This document shows positions 35,295 to 46,868 of a stretch of 64,000 nt of DNA, in pieces. A model generated the notes under the pieces. That model was not told the DNA's origin. It worked only from the letters and a program-made list of their open reading frames with translations, and made no database searches. The position numbers were made by a program, and so were the translations under genes. How positions within the stretch are numbered: position 1 is the stretch's first letter; each line of letters starts with the position of its first letter. This DNA is from Nageia nagi (Eukaryota > Pinophyta). Where the stretch lies: assembly GCA_050084985.1 (NCBI GenBank), contig JBITNC010000001.1, positions 64,852,001 to 64,916,000 on the forward strand, read 5' to 3'.

Positions 35295-35631
35295 CTCATC
35301 CTCATCGAATGAAACATCACTTCTCCTCACAAGACCTACAAGAAATATCTTAGGAATTAAATCAAATGACACATCACTCCTTAACCTCCTAGGAATTGGT
35401 GCAAGAAACTATTCTAAATCAAATGATACATCACTCCTAAGCCTCCTAAGAACTAGTGTAGGTAACTCTTCTGATTTAGATGTCACACCTAACAACCCTC
35501 TAATGTTGAGGTAGTGGAATATGAACATGTAAATATGATGACACATCACTCCTAACAACCCTCTAATGTTGAGATAGTGGCATTTGAACATCTAAATCTA
35601 ATGAGACATCACTTGTTCCATGGCTTGACAT
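35295..35631 (-). pseudogene. Candidate first exon with internal SDVS repeats
   Basis: From the ATG at 35631 the frame reads MSSHGTSDVSLDLDVQMPLS and then repeats a 19-21 residue unit: SDVSxxL...LPxxxxRRxR, with about five copies, the later ones in another frame after an indel (LRRLRSDVSFDLE, IPRRLRSDVSFDLIP, VRRSDVSFDEDE). It ends at a donor GAG^GTAAGC. Stops in the first copies sit at a CAx-to-TAx position (SQHxRVVR, twice). Probably the 5' exon of the SET-like gene; a different CACTA gene is also possible. Confidence 0.45.
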
Positions 35632-36590
35632 AATGATATAAGCTAAGTCACTAACCTATTTTACAATTTAAAGAAAAAGAATAGTAGTACACCAATAGTA
35701 TCAAAGAAGAAAATTAAAAGATCCTAAACTACAAATATAATGATTAGATTATTCAAAATAAAATTAGAACTAAAAAAATCTCTAACTTCTTTGATAAGGC
35801 TCAAGAATATTTTCAATGGCTTGTTAAACATTCAAAGTTTACTAAAAACTTAAGAGTTTTAATTTACAATTTATGGAAAATGGTTCAAATAGGAAAAATG
35901 TAATAGGTTTGCTAATAATTTGGCAAATATCAATACTTAAATTGAAAATTCATTTAATGAGAAGGATGAGGGCATCCTTACTCCTATTGCAAGGAAGACT
36001 ACATAAGGAATTGCACCTGTCCTTCTAAAATGAATAAGTGGCCTATAGTTATCATGTGACCTTTTATGGTTATGGTGGCCATCTATCCTCAAGTTTACAT
36101 TTTACCTATTGTTACACCTTTTTGGATGCTATGGGTAAAAATAGGCTAATCTTATTGTATTTTTGAGTAGTTTGCTAAAGAGGAATAGATTGAATTTTAT
36201 TTTCTTGGGCTATAGCATAATGACTAATGGGAAGGTTGTTATGTGATATCTTAAAAATTAATTAAAGATTACTTTTTAATATGCTATATTGTGAATTTTT
36301 CCTTTCAAAACTATAAAAGAGATTATTTAATGTTTTCTTTATTGATTTGATAGATGAGTTGACCTTTAATGTTAAACTTTAATTATTGATTCGAAAGGAA
36401 TGCTAATTACCTTTGATGGTTATGTTGTGGACTTGGTGTGTAAACATAAAGGCAATAGTTATGTGAAACTTATGACCCACATTGTTAAAGTGGTTATGAG
36501 TATGACCTTGTGTCTAGAACCTTAACTTAGAAATAGGGTATATACTATTGCTTTTGTTCCATATGAGAGATGTTGTAAACCTTTGGGGAA
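35632..36590. other. AT-rich stretch, no gene recognised
   Basis: Contains short open frames without similarity. Possible promoter side of the SET-like remnant; no firm TATA box assigned. Confidence 0.4.
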
Positions 36591-39375
36591 AGGGGGCTGC
36601 TCTTGTTTGTAACCTCCCATCATCATGTGATTTTCTCCTCCCACTGTAGATTAAATTGAAATAAAGTATATGGATTTCATTTCTCTAAAAATATTGATGA
36701 ATCTTTCATATCACATTTAGACAAATTGATCATACCCATTTGGGATTAAACTTATGTACTCCTAATTCCAAGGTGAACTATCCTAGATATGGTACATACT
36801 TATCTCTGTATGAATCAATAACATAAATACACTAAGATACATGAAATTATATATCTATACATATTTTATAAATTAAGTAACATAAGTGTACATTAAGATA
36901 ATTATATTTGGGTGATACGATAAGTTTGATTTGATGAATTGTAGTAGTTTTAACCTTAACCCTAATCCTAACCACTACTAACCCTAATTACTAACCTTAA
37001 CCATTAATAACTAATCTTAATTTTTATTTTTTTAAAAAATAATTACATTTCATTGAAAAAAGGGGTTGATCTTATTTGTAACCTTCCATCACCATATGAT
37101 TTTCTCCTCCCTGAAATAAAGCATATGGATTTCATTCCTCCAAAAAAGGATGCAAAAAGGGGGCTACTCTTATTTATAACCTCTATAATCATGTGATTTT
37201 CTCCTTCCATTGTAGATTGAATGAAAATAAAGTATATGGATTTCATTCCTCCAATAATGGATGATTCTTTCATGTCACATTTAGGCCAAAGCAAGCATAC
37301 CTATTTGGGATTAAACTCATGTACTTCTAATTCCAAGGTGAACTATCTCAGATGCAGTACATACATTTCTTTATATGAATGAATGATATAAATGCACTAA
37401 AATATGGAGCATTATGTGTCTGTATATATTTTATAAATTAAGCAGCATAAGTGTACATCAAGATAATTATATCTGGGTGATATAATAAGTCTAGTTGATG
37501 AATTGTAATAGTTTTAACCCTAATCTTAACCATTACTAACCCTAACCCTAACCCTAACCACTACTATTCCTAACTATTAACCCTAACCATTAATAATTAA
37601 CCTTAATTTTTTTTTTGAAATAATCACATTCTGATGCAAAATTAGATGTAAAAAGGGGATTGCTCTTATTTGTAACCTCCCATAATCATGCAATTTTCTC
37701 TTCCCACTGTAGATTGAATTGAAATAAAGCAAATGGATTTCATTCCTCTAATAATATGGATGATTATTTCATGTTGCATTTAGGCCAAAGTGATCATACC
37801 CATTTGGGACTAAACTTGTACTCCTAATTCCAAGGTTAATTATCATAGATGTGGTACATATGTATCTTTATATGAATGAATAATTTAAATACATTAATAT
37901 ATGATATATTATGTATCTAGATAATCCCTACCCCCACTCCTATTTGTATAGATACTCACAACCACCAATGATCTCTCTCCCTCGATATTATCTTGACCAT
38001 TTTCTTCTTTTAAATTGATCGTTATCCATCACCATTATCCTCATTACTCATCCTAAAATACTAAGTATTTTTCACATTGCCTTCTCTTTTGGTTGGTAAT
38101 GGGACTCCATAGTATATTTAAAGTGATACTACTTTATATACAAGTGGTAAATGAGTAGGAATTAGTACCAATACTAGATGAATATGATTCCCCAAGCAGA
38201 GTGAGTCTTAGTTTTAAATCTCGATATATGTGTAATTTATAATTTTATGGGCAAGGTAAAGGTAGAGATAAAAATAGTAACTAAATAATAACCACTAACC
38301 ATGTTTAACCCTAACCCTAACCTTAAACCTAACCACTACTAACCCTAACCCTAACCTTAAACCTAACCACTACTAACGCTAACCCTAACCTTAAACCTAA
38401 CCACTACTAACCCTAACCCTAACCACTGCTAACCCTAACCCTAACCACTAACCATGTCTAACCATAACCCTAATCCTAACCACTACTAACACTAACCCTA
38501 ACCTTAACCACTAACCCTAATCCTAACCCTAACCACTACTAACCCTAACCTTAACCATAAACCACCTCTAACCCTAACCCTAACCACTACTAACCATAAC
38601 CACTAACCGTAACCCTAACTACTAACCACTAACCATGTCTAACCCTAACCTTAACCACTACTAACCTTAACCCTAACCCTAACCACTACTAACCCTAATC
38701 ACTAACCTTAACTACTAACCCTAACCATAACCCTAAGCACTACTGACCCTAACCACTAACCATTAACCTTAACTACTAACCCTAACCCTAATCACTACTA
38801 ACCTTTATCCTAACCCTAATTACTAACCCTAACCCTAACTACTAACCATATCTAACCCTAACCCTAACCCTAACCTTAACCCTAACCACTACTAAACCTA
38901 ACCGTAACCCTAACCCTAACCATTACTAACACTAACCCTAACCATTAACCCTATCTCATGCCCTAACTACTAATGCTAACCCTATAATTTAATAAAATTA
39001 ACATTAAACCTATAATTTAATAAAATTAACACTAACCCTATATAATTAATACCTTAATTTTAATATAATTTTATAAAAATTTAAGTTTATAAATGTTTTA
39101 ACTCAACCATGCCAATATATGATGGGTCGAGGGCCCTCTCATTTGCATTGATGAGTTCTATATATATTTTATAAATTAAGTAGCACAAGTTTACATAAAG
39201 ATAATTATATTTGGGTGATATGATAAATCTAATTTGATGAACTACAATAATTTTAACTGCTAACCCAAACCATTAACCTAACCATTTACATTTAACCTTA
39301 AATTTTTATCTTTTTTGAAATAGTCACATTTGGATGCAAAATTAGATGCAAAAAAGGATGCAAATTTACATCATT
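36591..39375. repeat. Macro tandem repeat, about 470-500 bp units with embedded telomere-like stretches
   Basis: The unit starts gggggctgctcttgtttgt at about 36592, 37061, 37157 (partial) and 37654. It runs through ggatttcattcctc, ccaaggtgaactat, tattttataaattaag and a telomere-like tract, and ends with gatgcaaaattagatg. A fourth unit end lies at 39160-39375. Telomere-like tracts lie at 36946-37016, 37516-37606, 38297-38965 and 39256-39302. The third tract is greatly expanded. The GATGCAAA motif in each unit equals the CACTA subterminal motif. Confidence 0.8.
38297..38965. repeat. Interstitial telomere-like array, CCCTAA type
   Basis: About 670 bp of CCCTAACCCTAACC interspersed with CACTACTAACC and CACTAACC variants. 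The basic unit is the hexamer CCCTAA (TTAGGG), not the plant-typical heptamer CCCTAAA. A higher-order phrase aaccctaaccactactaacc recurs many times. Confidence 0.93.
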
Positions 39376-39995
39376 TTACACTAATAACTCAAAAAATAAA
39401 AAAAGGAACAACATTCATTTTCATCAGAACCATTTTTGGGTCAAAAGGGGTTCAAAATTGATATTCAAATGGGAGAGCACCAAGCAAGTGGCCTTATACC
39501 TAATTTAACTCAAATTCTAGCTCATTTAACTCAATTCTAGATTATGTTTTTGATTTTTTAGCATGTTTCCTAATAAGGGTTTGCATTTTGTTGCAAGAGA
39601 AAGGGTTTCTACCTATTTCCTCTTCATTATTCTCAATTTTCATATATTTAAGTATATTTTTCCTTGCATTTTTCAATTTTTAATGAATTTACACTTAAGA
39701 TGCTAGGTTTTTTTTTTTTTTTTTTTAGAGGGTTTTCAAATGTTTATTGAAAAAAATTAGGATATCCCTATGAAATTCTCAACAATGCACCATAAAATTG
39801 AAAATTAAATCCCAATTAAATCTCTCCAAATGCTAAAATGAATTTGTAGCCATGTGGTTGCAACATAAAAATAGAAAAAGGTACCTTGGGTTCTTTCTCA
39901 CAACTATGGAACTCCTCTTTGTTCTCCAAAACCTTACTTCTTTTGAAGATAAAATAATAGTTAGTTTCGTATACTAAATTATATAAATCATAATT
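39376..39995. other. AT-rich stretch, no gene recognised
   Basis: Holds a T17 run at 39708-39726 and otherwise anonymous sequence. Confidence 0.5.
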
Positions 39996-39999
39996 TAGT

Positions 40000-40049
40000 A
40001 AATTATAGTTTGGGATAGAATGGTTTTGGCATTAAATTAATAAAAGTAA

Positions 40050-40099
<50 letters not shown>

Positions 40100-40198
40100 G
40101 ATTTACTTTTATTAAGTTAATGCTAAAACTGTTTACATAGACAATTTATTAAATTATTAAGTTAATGCCAAAACTATGCAATCCCAAACTATAATTTA
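40000..40198. repeat. Foldback (MITE-like) inverted repeat around an AT microsatellite
   Basis: aattatagtttgggat at 40001-40016 is the exact reverse complement of 40181-40196. The arms continue inward as ggcattaaattaataaaagt against cttttattaagttaatgc, around (AT)n at 40055-40095. The right arm holds an extra partial copy of ttattaagttaatgccaaaa. No target duplication was established. Confidence 0.78.
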
Positions 40199-42169
40199 TA
40201 TATATAACCTTATGATTAAGTTAAAATTTCATCAAATAAAATATAAGAAAACCTATGAATTACCAATCAAAAGCAAATAATGACATAACAACTAAAAATA
40301 AAACATGAATTAACTTTCAAATATGCTCTATAGACATGAATTATCACTTAGGTGAATTCAAAATATTAATAACATTTGAATACCTCTTGTGAGGCAAATT
40401 AGAATTGAATGATGTTGAAAGAAAAATTCATTGGTAATAACATTTCCCTCTTTTAGGTAAGTGCTTAGTACTTGATTTGGTATTTGAGATAATGAAAAAA
40501 TAGATTTAGCTTAGGTAAATTAGATACTTGATCTAAACTGCATCATGAAAATGTACTTGAAGAGCTTGGGGGTTGGTCTTATGACTTTGACACTTATGGT
40601 AGTATTTGAACAACCTCTTGATAAAAATGTTGGTACATGGTAAATAATTATAAAGATTGGGTTGAAGATTTAATCATAAGTTTTATAAATTTAGTTTCTT
40701 TGTTTGGGCTTAAAGGCTATTAAAAAGATTTGGAATTTAATTCTAACTAAATAAAAGTTGTACCATTTATTGAATTATAAACACTATATGCCTCTAATGA
40801 ATCCATTATTAGTTGGTGTCTTTAGTAATGCATCCTTACACCATATAAAATAATATTAATTATAGACTTTCAAATGTTGGAGGGTAAGGTATATTCTCTA
40901 GGAGGAAGAATGATTAAGTGTGAGGTGGCTATAAATATTAATTACATATAACTAGTTTTATAAACATTATTATGACCATTATATGGAAGTGTTATTATTT
41001 CCTAATAATTTGGCTAAGTTAACTCTTTGAATGCATTAATGGGATTCAAGACTTTTCAAAACTTTTAAGAGTTTATCTCATGAAAGTACCCTAAAGAGAT
41101 ACAAATTTTGTTAATTAAGAGTCATCCATAATTAACCCTAATATCATGGTTTCAACAAGGTTTCATTAAAGTCTAGGATTTTATTTTAATCCATTCATTT
41201 TAACTTTTAAAACTTTTTTGTTAACTCTTTTCAATATAGAATATTTCATATTATCATTTGCATGTTTCTAAATGTATAACTTTTCTTCTAAGTTTTGCAA
41301 TCATTAACCTAAACTAGGAAAGTATACATAAATAATAAAATTATAATATTTCACCAAGTATGTAATTGATAATTCATGTCTATTATGAAGAAACTCTCCT
41401 TACACAAAAAATTTCAAATATGTTCCATAGTCCTAATTTCCATTCATGTATACTAATATGGAAATTTTGTTGTATATATATTTAAGAGTCCCTGGTCGAC
41501 TTATCGATTATCATGAATGGAAATTTTGTTTTTTTTGTATGCATATTAAGTATTTCATTAATTTTTGTGGATATATTTTGGTGAATTATAGTAGAATGCA
41601 AATCAGATAGAGTTTTTTTATTCTATAATATTAACATCAATAAACTTTTGTTAACTTTCTTTTAGTGATCACCATTGACCATATATGGGACACTAAATGA
41701 AGCATTATAAATATCAAGATAAGAGAAAGAAATAAAAAAGAAAGGGTGTAGATAAAGAAAGATGAAATTACAAAAAAGTAAAACACACTTGTAAGTATCC
41801 ATATGTATTATGTAATATCAACATAGGATCTAATAATACTATATATATTTCATTAAGTAGGACATGTAATCACTTATTTATTTAATTTATTAAACAAATA
41901 AAGAGGTAAAATGGGGTTTTATAAATGTATAAATGTATGTTTATCCATGAAGAACTGATGATAATATTTATTGGTAGAGAGGATAAATGATCAGGTGGTG
42001 TTAGCACATCATAGAGACATGACACTCCTTTAGGTAATTGTTTATAATTAGTTATTTTATTAATAAGTAATGAAAAATTGTTTTAATTTTTATTTTGAAG
42101 CATATTATGATGTGATCCATGCAATATATGTATATGTAGAGTCTATTCAATCAATAATCTAGGTTGACG
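40199..42169. other. Long AT-rich stretch, no firm gene
   Basis: Contains a weakly PPR-like phrase near 40560-40650, not claimed, and an inverted pair tttccattcatg / catgaatggaaa at about 41438 and 41511. Nothing else was recognised. Confidence 0.4.
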
Positions 42170-43531
42170 ATGACTCAAGAATCCATAAATATTCAAATTT
42201 TTGTGAGATTGAATGGAGAGGTCTTGAAAGATGAAAATTGTATTAGTTTATGTTTGAAAAATATAAATTTACATATTGATTAGAAATATATTAACTTACT
42301 AACATGATTTTAACTATTTTTCAAGTTCACTTTTTTACAAAGCACTCAAGAATGCTGCAGTACTAGAATTTGTAGATACCCTTGATAAGCCATGGAAAAA
42401 AATGATGATTTTTGTATGTATTTTTTTTTATTATTTACATTAGTTTTTGGCATGTATGTTTGGATTTTTTTCATTAAATATTTCAAAATAATAAAACTAA
42501 TTTGTTATAATTTATGCATTTTGTAACAAAATAAGAATAATAACAAATCCTAAAACATGAATTTGGTGAAGGGTGGAGCAAGAAGAAAGTGCTCCAATAG
42601 AAAGGGTTGAATATAAAAAGGGTTAGAGATTACATGAGATGAAACTTCCCCTTAACTAGAGAAACTTAACAATAAAATGAGTTGACATCCATAAGAAGGT
42701 ATATAATATTATCCTTGATATTTAATATTTGAACCTAATTAATTAATTTTTTAAATATAATACTAATTAATTATTTCATAAAAATATTTGGAAGATGCTA
42801 TTGAAGAAAGTTGTTGAGGTGAATAAGAGGAAAGTGAAAGGCTTGGACACATCGTAAGAAAAAGTGACAAAGTCTCGACTTGCTAAACTAGGATGCAATA
42901 TTATGCATCAGGTGGGAAGTGGAGGGGTGAAGTTTATGGATGCCCAATTCGTAAGTACATTTAGTGCATGTGATTTTCAATGATATTTAATTTTTAAAAA
43001 TAAATAGATAAATATTTTTTAATATAGTACTAATTAATATTTTTTGTAGTTGAAGGATTTCAATTGGTTCCCTTATTATAACAAATGATAATATGATATC
43101 AGATATGGTTACTAGGACCTAAGGGATAGGTTGAATTCTGGTGCAAGTAATTATAATTATTTTAGTTAATAAAGGTATAAAAATTCATTGTAGATGATGC
43201 ATAATGTTGGTAAGTTTGATTATACATTAACATTTATTTTCTTATTATTTATAAGCATGTGTATCATAGGCGGGTGCATTGTAAGGGGTGCATCACATGG
43301 TCAAACAGAGTAGCATGACCTGTAGGTGACCAATCATCATTATTTACCATCAAGGGACCTAAACTATGAGGATTTGTTTGAATCAAATGATTATGGTGAT
43401 GGTGATGATGATGATGAGTCGGCTAGAGAGTTAGCTAGCAAGTCAACTAGTCATGTTAACTCAGCTCGTGAGTCAAGTAGTGGCTCAAGTAGTGATTCAT
43501 CTAGCGAAGATGTTGATATCAAGGGTTAGTA
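42170..43531 (+). pseudogene. Multi-exon gene remnant near the CACTA right end, unidentified
   Basis: Candidate exons: 42170-42244 (MTQESINIQIFVRLNGEVL), 42331-42412 (KALKNAAVLEFVDTLDKPW, donor TTT^GTATGT), 42793-42950 (LLKKVVEVNKRKVKGLDT, SRLAKLGCNIMHQVGSGG, KFMDAQF, donor TTC^GTAAGT), 43050-43130 (acceptor TTTTTGTAG^, LKDFNWFPYYNK) and a last exon ending at 43531 with YLPSRDLNYEDLFES, GDGDDDDESA and a Ser-rich end. The third-to-fourth junction keeps phase 0. Stops occur at EKV-preceding TAA and after YYNK. It could be the TNPA-like partner gene of the CACTA or a captured host gene. No family recognised. Confidence 0.42.
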
Positions 43532-44280
43532 CTATGTACTCATGATGTGAGATACATCAATGTATCATTTTTGACATACTATATGATGTGGATGTAATGA
43601 TATAGAAGTATATTTATATCATTTTGACATGTATATGTATATCAATTTGGTGTATTTTGAAGTGTATATTTTGATGTGGATGTTATCATTATTTTGATGT
43701 ATATATTATCATTTTGATGTATATATAATGTTTTTAGCATATTTTGGTCCTTTTTAGCATATTTTGGTATTTTATTTTGTGTATATATTTTGATATATAA
43801 TTATAATATATTTTAATCATCGAATTAATGAAATTAAAAAATTATGTTAAATATTTCAATTTTTTTTTTTAAATTTTCATAAAAATCGATGCAATATTAG
43901 ACTCAAAAAGATGTTGATATCGAGGGTTAGTACTATGTACTCATGATATGAAGTACACCATTGTATCATTTTTGATATACTATATGATGTGGATGTAATG
44001 ACATAGACTTGTATGTATATCATTTTGGCATATTTTGACATATATATTTTGATGTGGATTTTATCATTGTTTTGATGCATATGCTATCATTTTGATGTAT
44101 ATATAATTTGTATTATCATATTTTAGTGTATTTTTAGTATTTTTTTAGTGTGTATATTTTGATATATAATTATAATATATTTTAATTATCGAATTAATGA
44201 AATTAAAAAAATTATATTAAATATTTTGAAAATATTTTTTTAATTTTTTCATAAAAAAATGCAATATTAGACTCAAAAAG
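43509..44280 (+). repeat. Tandem duplication, about 400 bp, two copies
   Basis: gatgttgatatcaagggtta at 43509 recurs as gatgttgatatcgagggtta at 43910. Both copies end in atgcaatattagactcaaaa. The duplication begins in the last codons of the adjacent remnant gene and extends toward the CACTA right end. Confidence 0.88.
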
Positions 44281-44325
44281 TGATGGAAGCTAAGACACCA
44301 AAGGATTGAAAATGAAGACATAAAA

Positions 44326-44495
44326 GGATGCAAAAATAGACCCCTTAACATGTAAAAAAGAATGTAAAAAATGATATAAATTGATGTAAAAAAAGATCCC
44401 TTAAGATACAAAAAAAAGATGCAAAAATTGATTGAAATAAGACATAAAAATCGATGCAAAATCTGGTATGTCAATTGTGTCATTTTTTGCATCAT
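44326..44495. repeat. CACTA right subterminal repeats
   Basis: GATGCAAAA or the complement at about 44327, 44419, 44453 and 44486, with related gatgtaaaa forms between. Same motif as at the left end. Confidence 0.82.
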
Positions 44496-44560
44496 TTTTT
44501 AGTGAAAATTACAAAAATAATACATTATGTTTAGACACAAATTCTGAAAAAAATTGTATA

Positions 44561-44573
44561 TTTTCTAGTAGTG
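44561..44573 (-). repeat. CACTA right terminal inverted repeat
   Basis: TTTTCTAGTAGTG; reverse complement CACTACTAGAAAA. Followed by ATA (44574-44576), the target duplication. Confidence 0.92.
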
Positions 44574-44576
44574 ATA

Positions 44577-45137
44577 TATGTTGAAGGAGGAAGCCTTAGT
44601 GCAAGTCTTGTCACACTATGGATATAAGCCCTTAATCTTCGTGCACATCCATTTGTAATTAAGATCTCCATTTGTTTATCAATTGTAATTACATTTATTG
44701 GCTTATCATATTACTATTTTCCCTGCTATTATATTGCATCTGGATCTCCTTACTTAGATGTTATATTTGTGGTATAATTTTGTAATCTTACGAGTGTTTG
44801 AAATCATTATCATAGATGTTGACATTGTGGATGATTATTATATGTTCATTATGATATTATTGTTCTCATACTTGAATGTTGGACATAATCATTATTGAGG
44901 GGTTTGATATTGCAATTTCTCACTCCCTAACTATACATTGGGTATTTTATGATTTATTGAGTTGTGCTTGCCATTGGAGGTGTGATGTTGGCTTCTAGGA
45001 AACACTTTTCCCTAGAGTTGAGGCTCAAAGTATGACATCCCTCTCTTAGTGAGATTTTGAATAATTTCAATTATTATTTTATTTTTAGAAATTAAGGTTT
45101 TGCATAAGATTAGAGTGAGCCATACTTTGTATTAATA
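44577..45137 (+). repeat. Gypsy-B 5' LTR, second part (about 561 bp)
   Basis: Colinear with 48883-49443: ggggtttgatattgcaattt, ctcactccctaactatac and the ending gagtgagccatactttg all have counterparts. Its right limit is inferred from the length of the 3' LTR copy. Confidence 0.88.
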
Positions 45138-46868
45138 CGATTATATGAGAGCCTTGATTATACCAACCTATGGAATCAAGGGATTAAAGAGATAATTTGA
45201 AGTTGAGATCTTTCCATTCTATTGGGTTGAAGATTGAGAGAATTTATTAGAGCCTTAATCTTGTCATCCTGTTGGGAGACCTTGGAAGAAATTTATAATG
45301 CTATCAAAAGCCTAGGTATTGGTCATACTATCAGGAAAAGAAGAGCAAAGGAGAAATTGAATAATTTCTAATGCCAATATCATAATGATATCTTGTGAGA
45401 AAGAGAGTTTGAAGATATTGACATTAGATCATAGTGTTATCAATTCTTGTCCATCTTGTTAGGATACAAAGGATTAAGGAGAATCATAATTGCATCATAG
45501 TGGTTTCACAAAACAAGAATCACAATGGTATTAGCTTGAGTTCACATTGTTGTTAATCTTTCCATTCTGATGGGTAAGATCTAGGAGGAATTAAAATATG
45601 TGATCATAGTGGTATTTTGGGCATCAAGATCTAATAATTGAGAAACTAAAGTGAGACATTGAGGAATTTTAGCTAATTTAAGAGAGTTTAGAGGCCATCA
45701 ACTAATTCATTGCATACTTGAAGACATATTTTAGGCATTAGATCTCATTCATTTGTCCCTTGAAGGATAACGTGGGAGCTTTTATACCCAAATTATAGAT
45801 ATTAGGCATCCGAAGATAGAAGTGGGATATTTTAACACTAATTTATAGTGTTAAGGAGAGAGAGAGGATATGTGGGACCTTGATACCTAGTTTGAATCCA
45901 TCTTCATCAAAACTTGTACTTGGATCAAAGATTGTTTCACATTTGAGGTACTACTTTCAAGGTTTTGGAAAATTTTAAAATTTCTAATTTAGTTTCTACA
46001 ATTTAAATTTTAAATATGGAGTAATAAGAAGGAAAAAGGAAGTTTAATTTAATTTAATTTGAGAAGCAAATTAAATTAGGGATAAGTGTTTTAAAATTTG
46101 AATTTTGGAGGAAAAGAGCAAGATGCAAATGTGAAAAGGAAAATTTAAATATTTTTAAATACTATAAAGATAAACATTGGAGTAGGAAATGAACATAATA
46201 AATTTTGAGTAGAAAAATTCTCATTAGAAATATAAAGGAGTTCATTTGGTATCCAAGGTTAGTGTTAAGCGTAAAAATTCAATTAGTTCAATCTAGGAAT
46301 CCAAATTATAAGCTTGAGTAGGTTTTTTAGGCTTCTAGGGAGTTTAAATATGCAATTCTCCCCTCTAAGAGAATTAATCCACTCTTAGGATATCTATTCT
46401 AGGTGTTCCACCCATCATGGTATCAAACTTGAAAGAATGGGATAGGGAGATCGAATGAAAATTAGATAAGTTCATTGATTTATGTAGTCACATGATTACC
46501 AATATGGGGAAATATAAATTTAAGGAAAGAATAGTGACAAACACAAAAACAAAGGAATCAGATAGATTACTCAAAGGATATGACAAAAGATTGAAAAACT
46601 ACAAAATGGTGGTGGTTTTAAAATATTCCTAGATAATACTAGGAATATGGATCGAATGAAAATTATTTGATGGAATCATAAGATAAAATAAATAAAAGGG
46701 AAGAATCAAGAGTCCCTCGATGAGGCTAAGATTGTTGAAACTGGGAACACTCCCATCATCATCAAACTACATTGCCCTCCACTAGAAGAAAATAAAGACA
46801 TCAATCCAAAGGACTAGAAAAATAACTTGATGGTGAATAACAAATAAGAAATATAAGGTTTAGTTCAG
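45138..46868 (+). other. Gypsy-B internal region, leader and possible gag, unreadable
   Basis: 45150-45640 contains a degenerate repeated phrase (ccattctattgggttgaag, catcctgttgggagacc, ccatcttgttaggatac, ccattctgatgggtaag) alternating with atagtggtatt-type phrases. 46440-46820 holds short coding-like pieces (ESLDEAKIVETGNTPIIIKL). No primer site was identified after the LTR. Confidence 0.45.

Larger units (their letters stand above)
20822..44573 (-). mobile_element. CACTA (En/Spm) DNA transposon, 23.75 kb, with nested elements and gene fragments
   Basis: Termini: CAGTACTAGGAAAA at the left and, as reverse complement of the right end, CACTACTAGAAAA; CACTA followed by A/G-rich sequence is the family signature. 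The 3-bp target duplication ATA and the empty-site comparison with the sister LTR prove the limits. Subterminal GATGCAAA repeats occupy both ends. A TNP2-type transposase fossil lies on the minus strand at 28.2-30.6 kb. Without the nested Gypsy-A (5 kb) and the small LTR element (3.2 kb) it would be about 15.5 kb. Confidence 0.92.

Noticed and set aside
38297-38965. True chromosome end
   Set aside because: The array is internal to a CACTA element with proven borders and ordinary sequence on both sides, and the units are degenerate.
40551-40665. PPR-protein-like phrase (VFEQPLDKNVGTW)
   Set aside because: One short motif in a frame with stops on both sides; no adjoining repeats of the 35-residue pattern.
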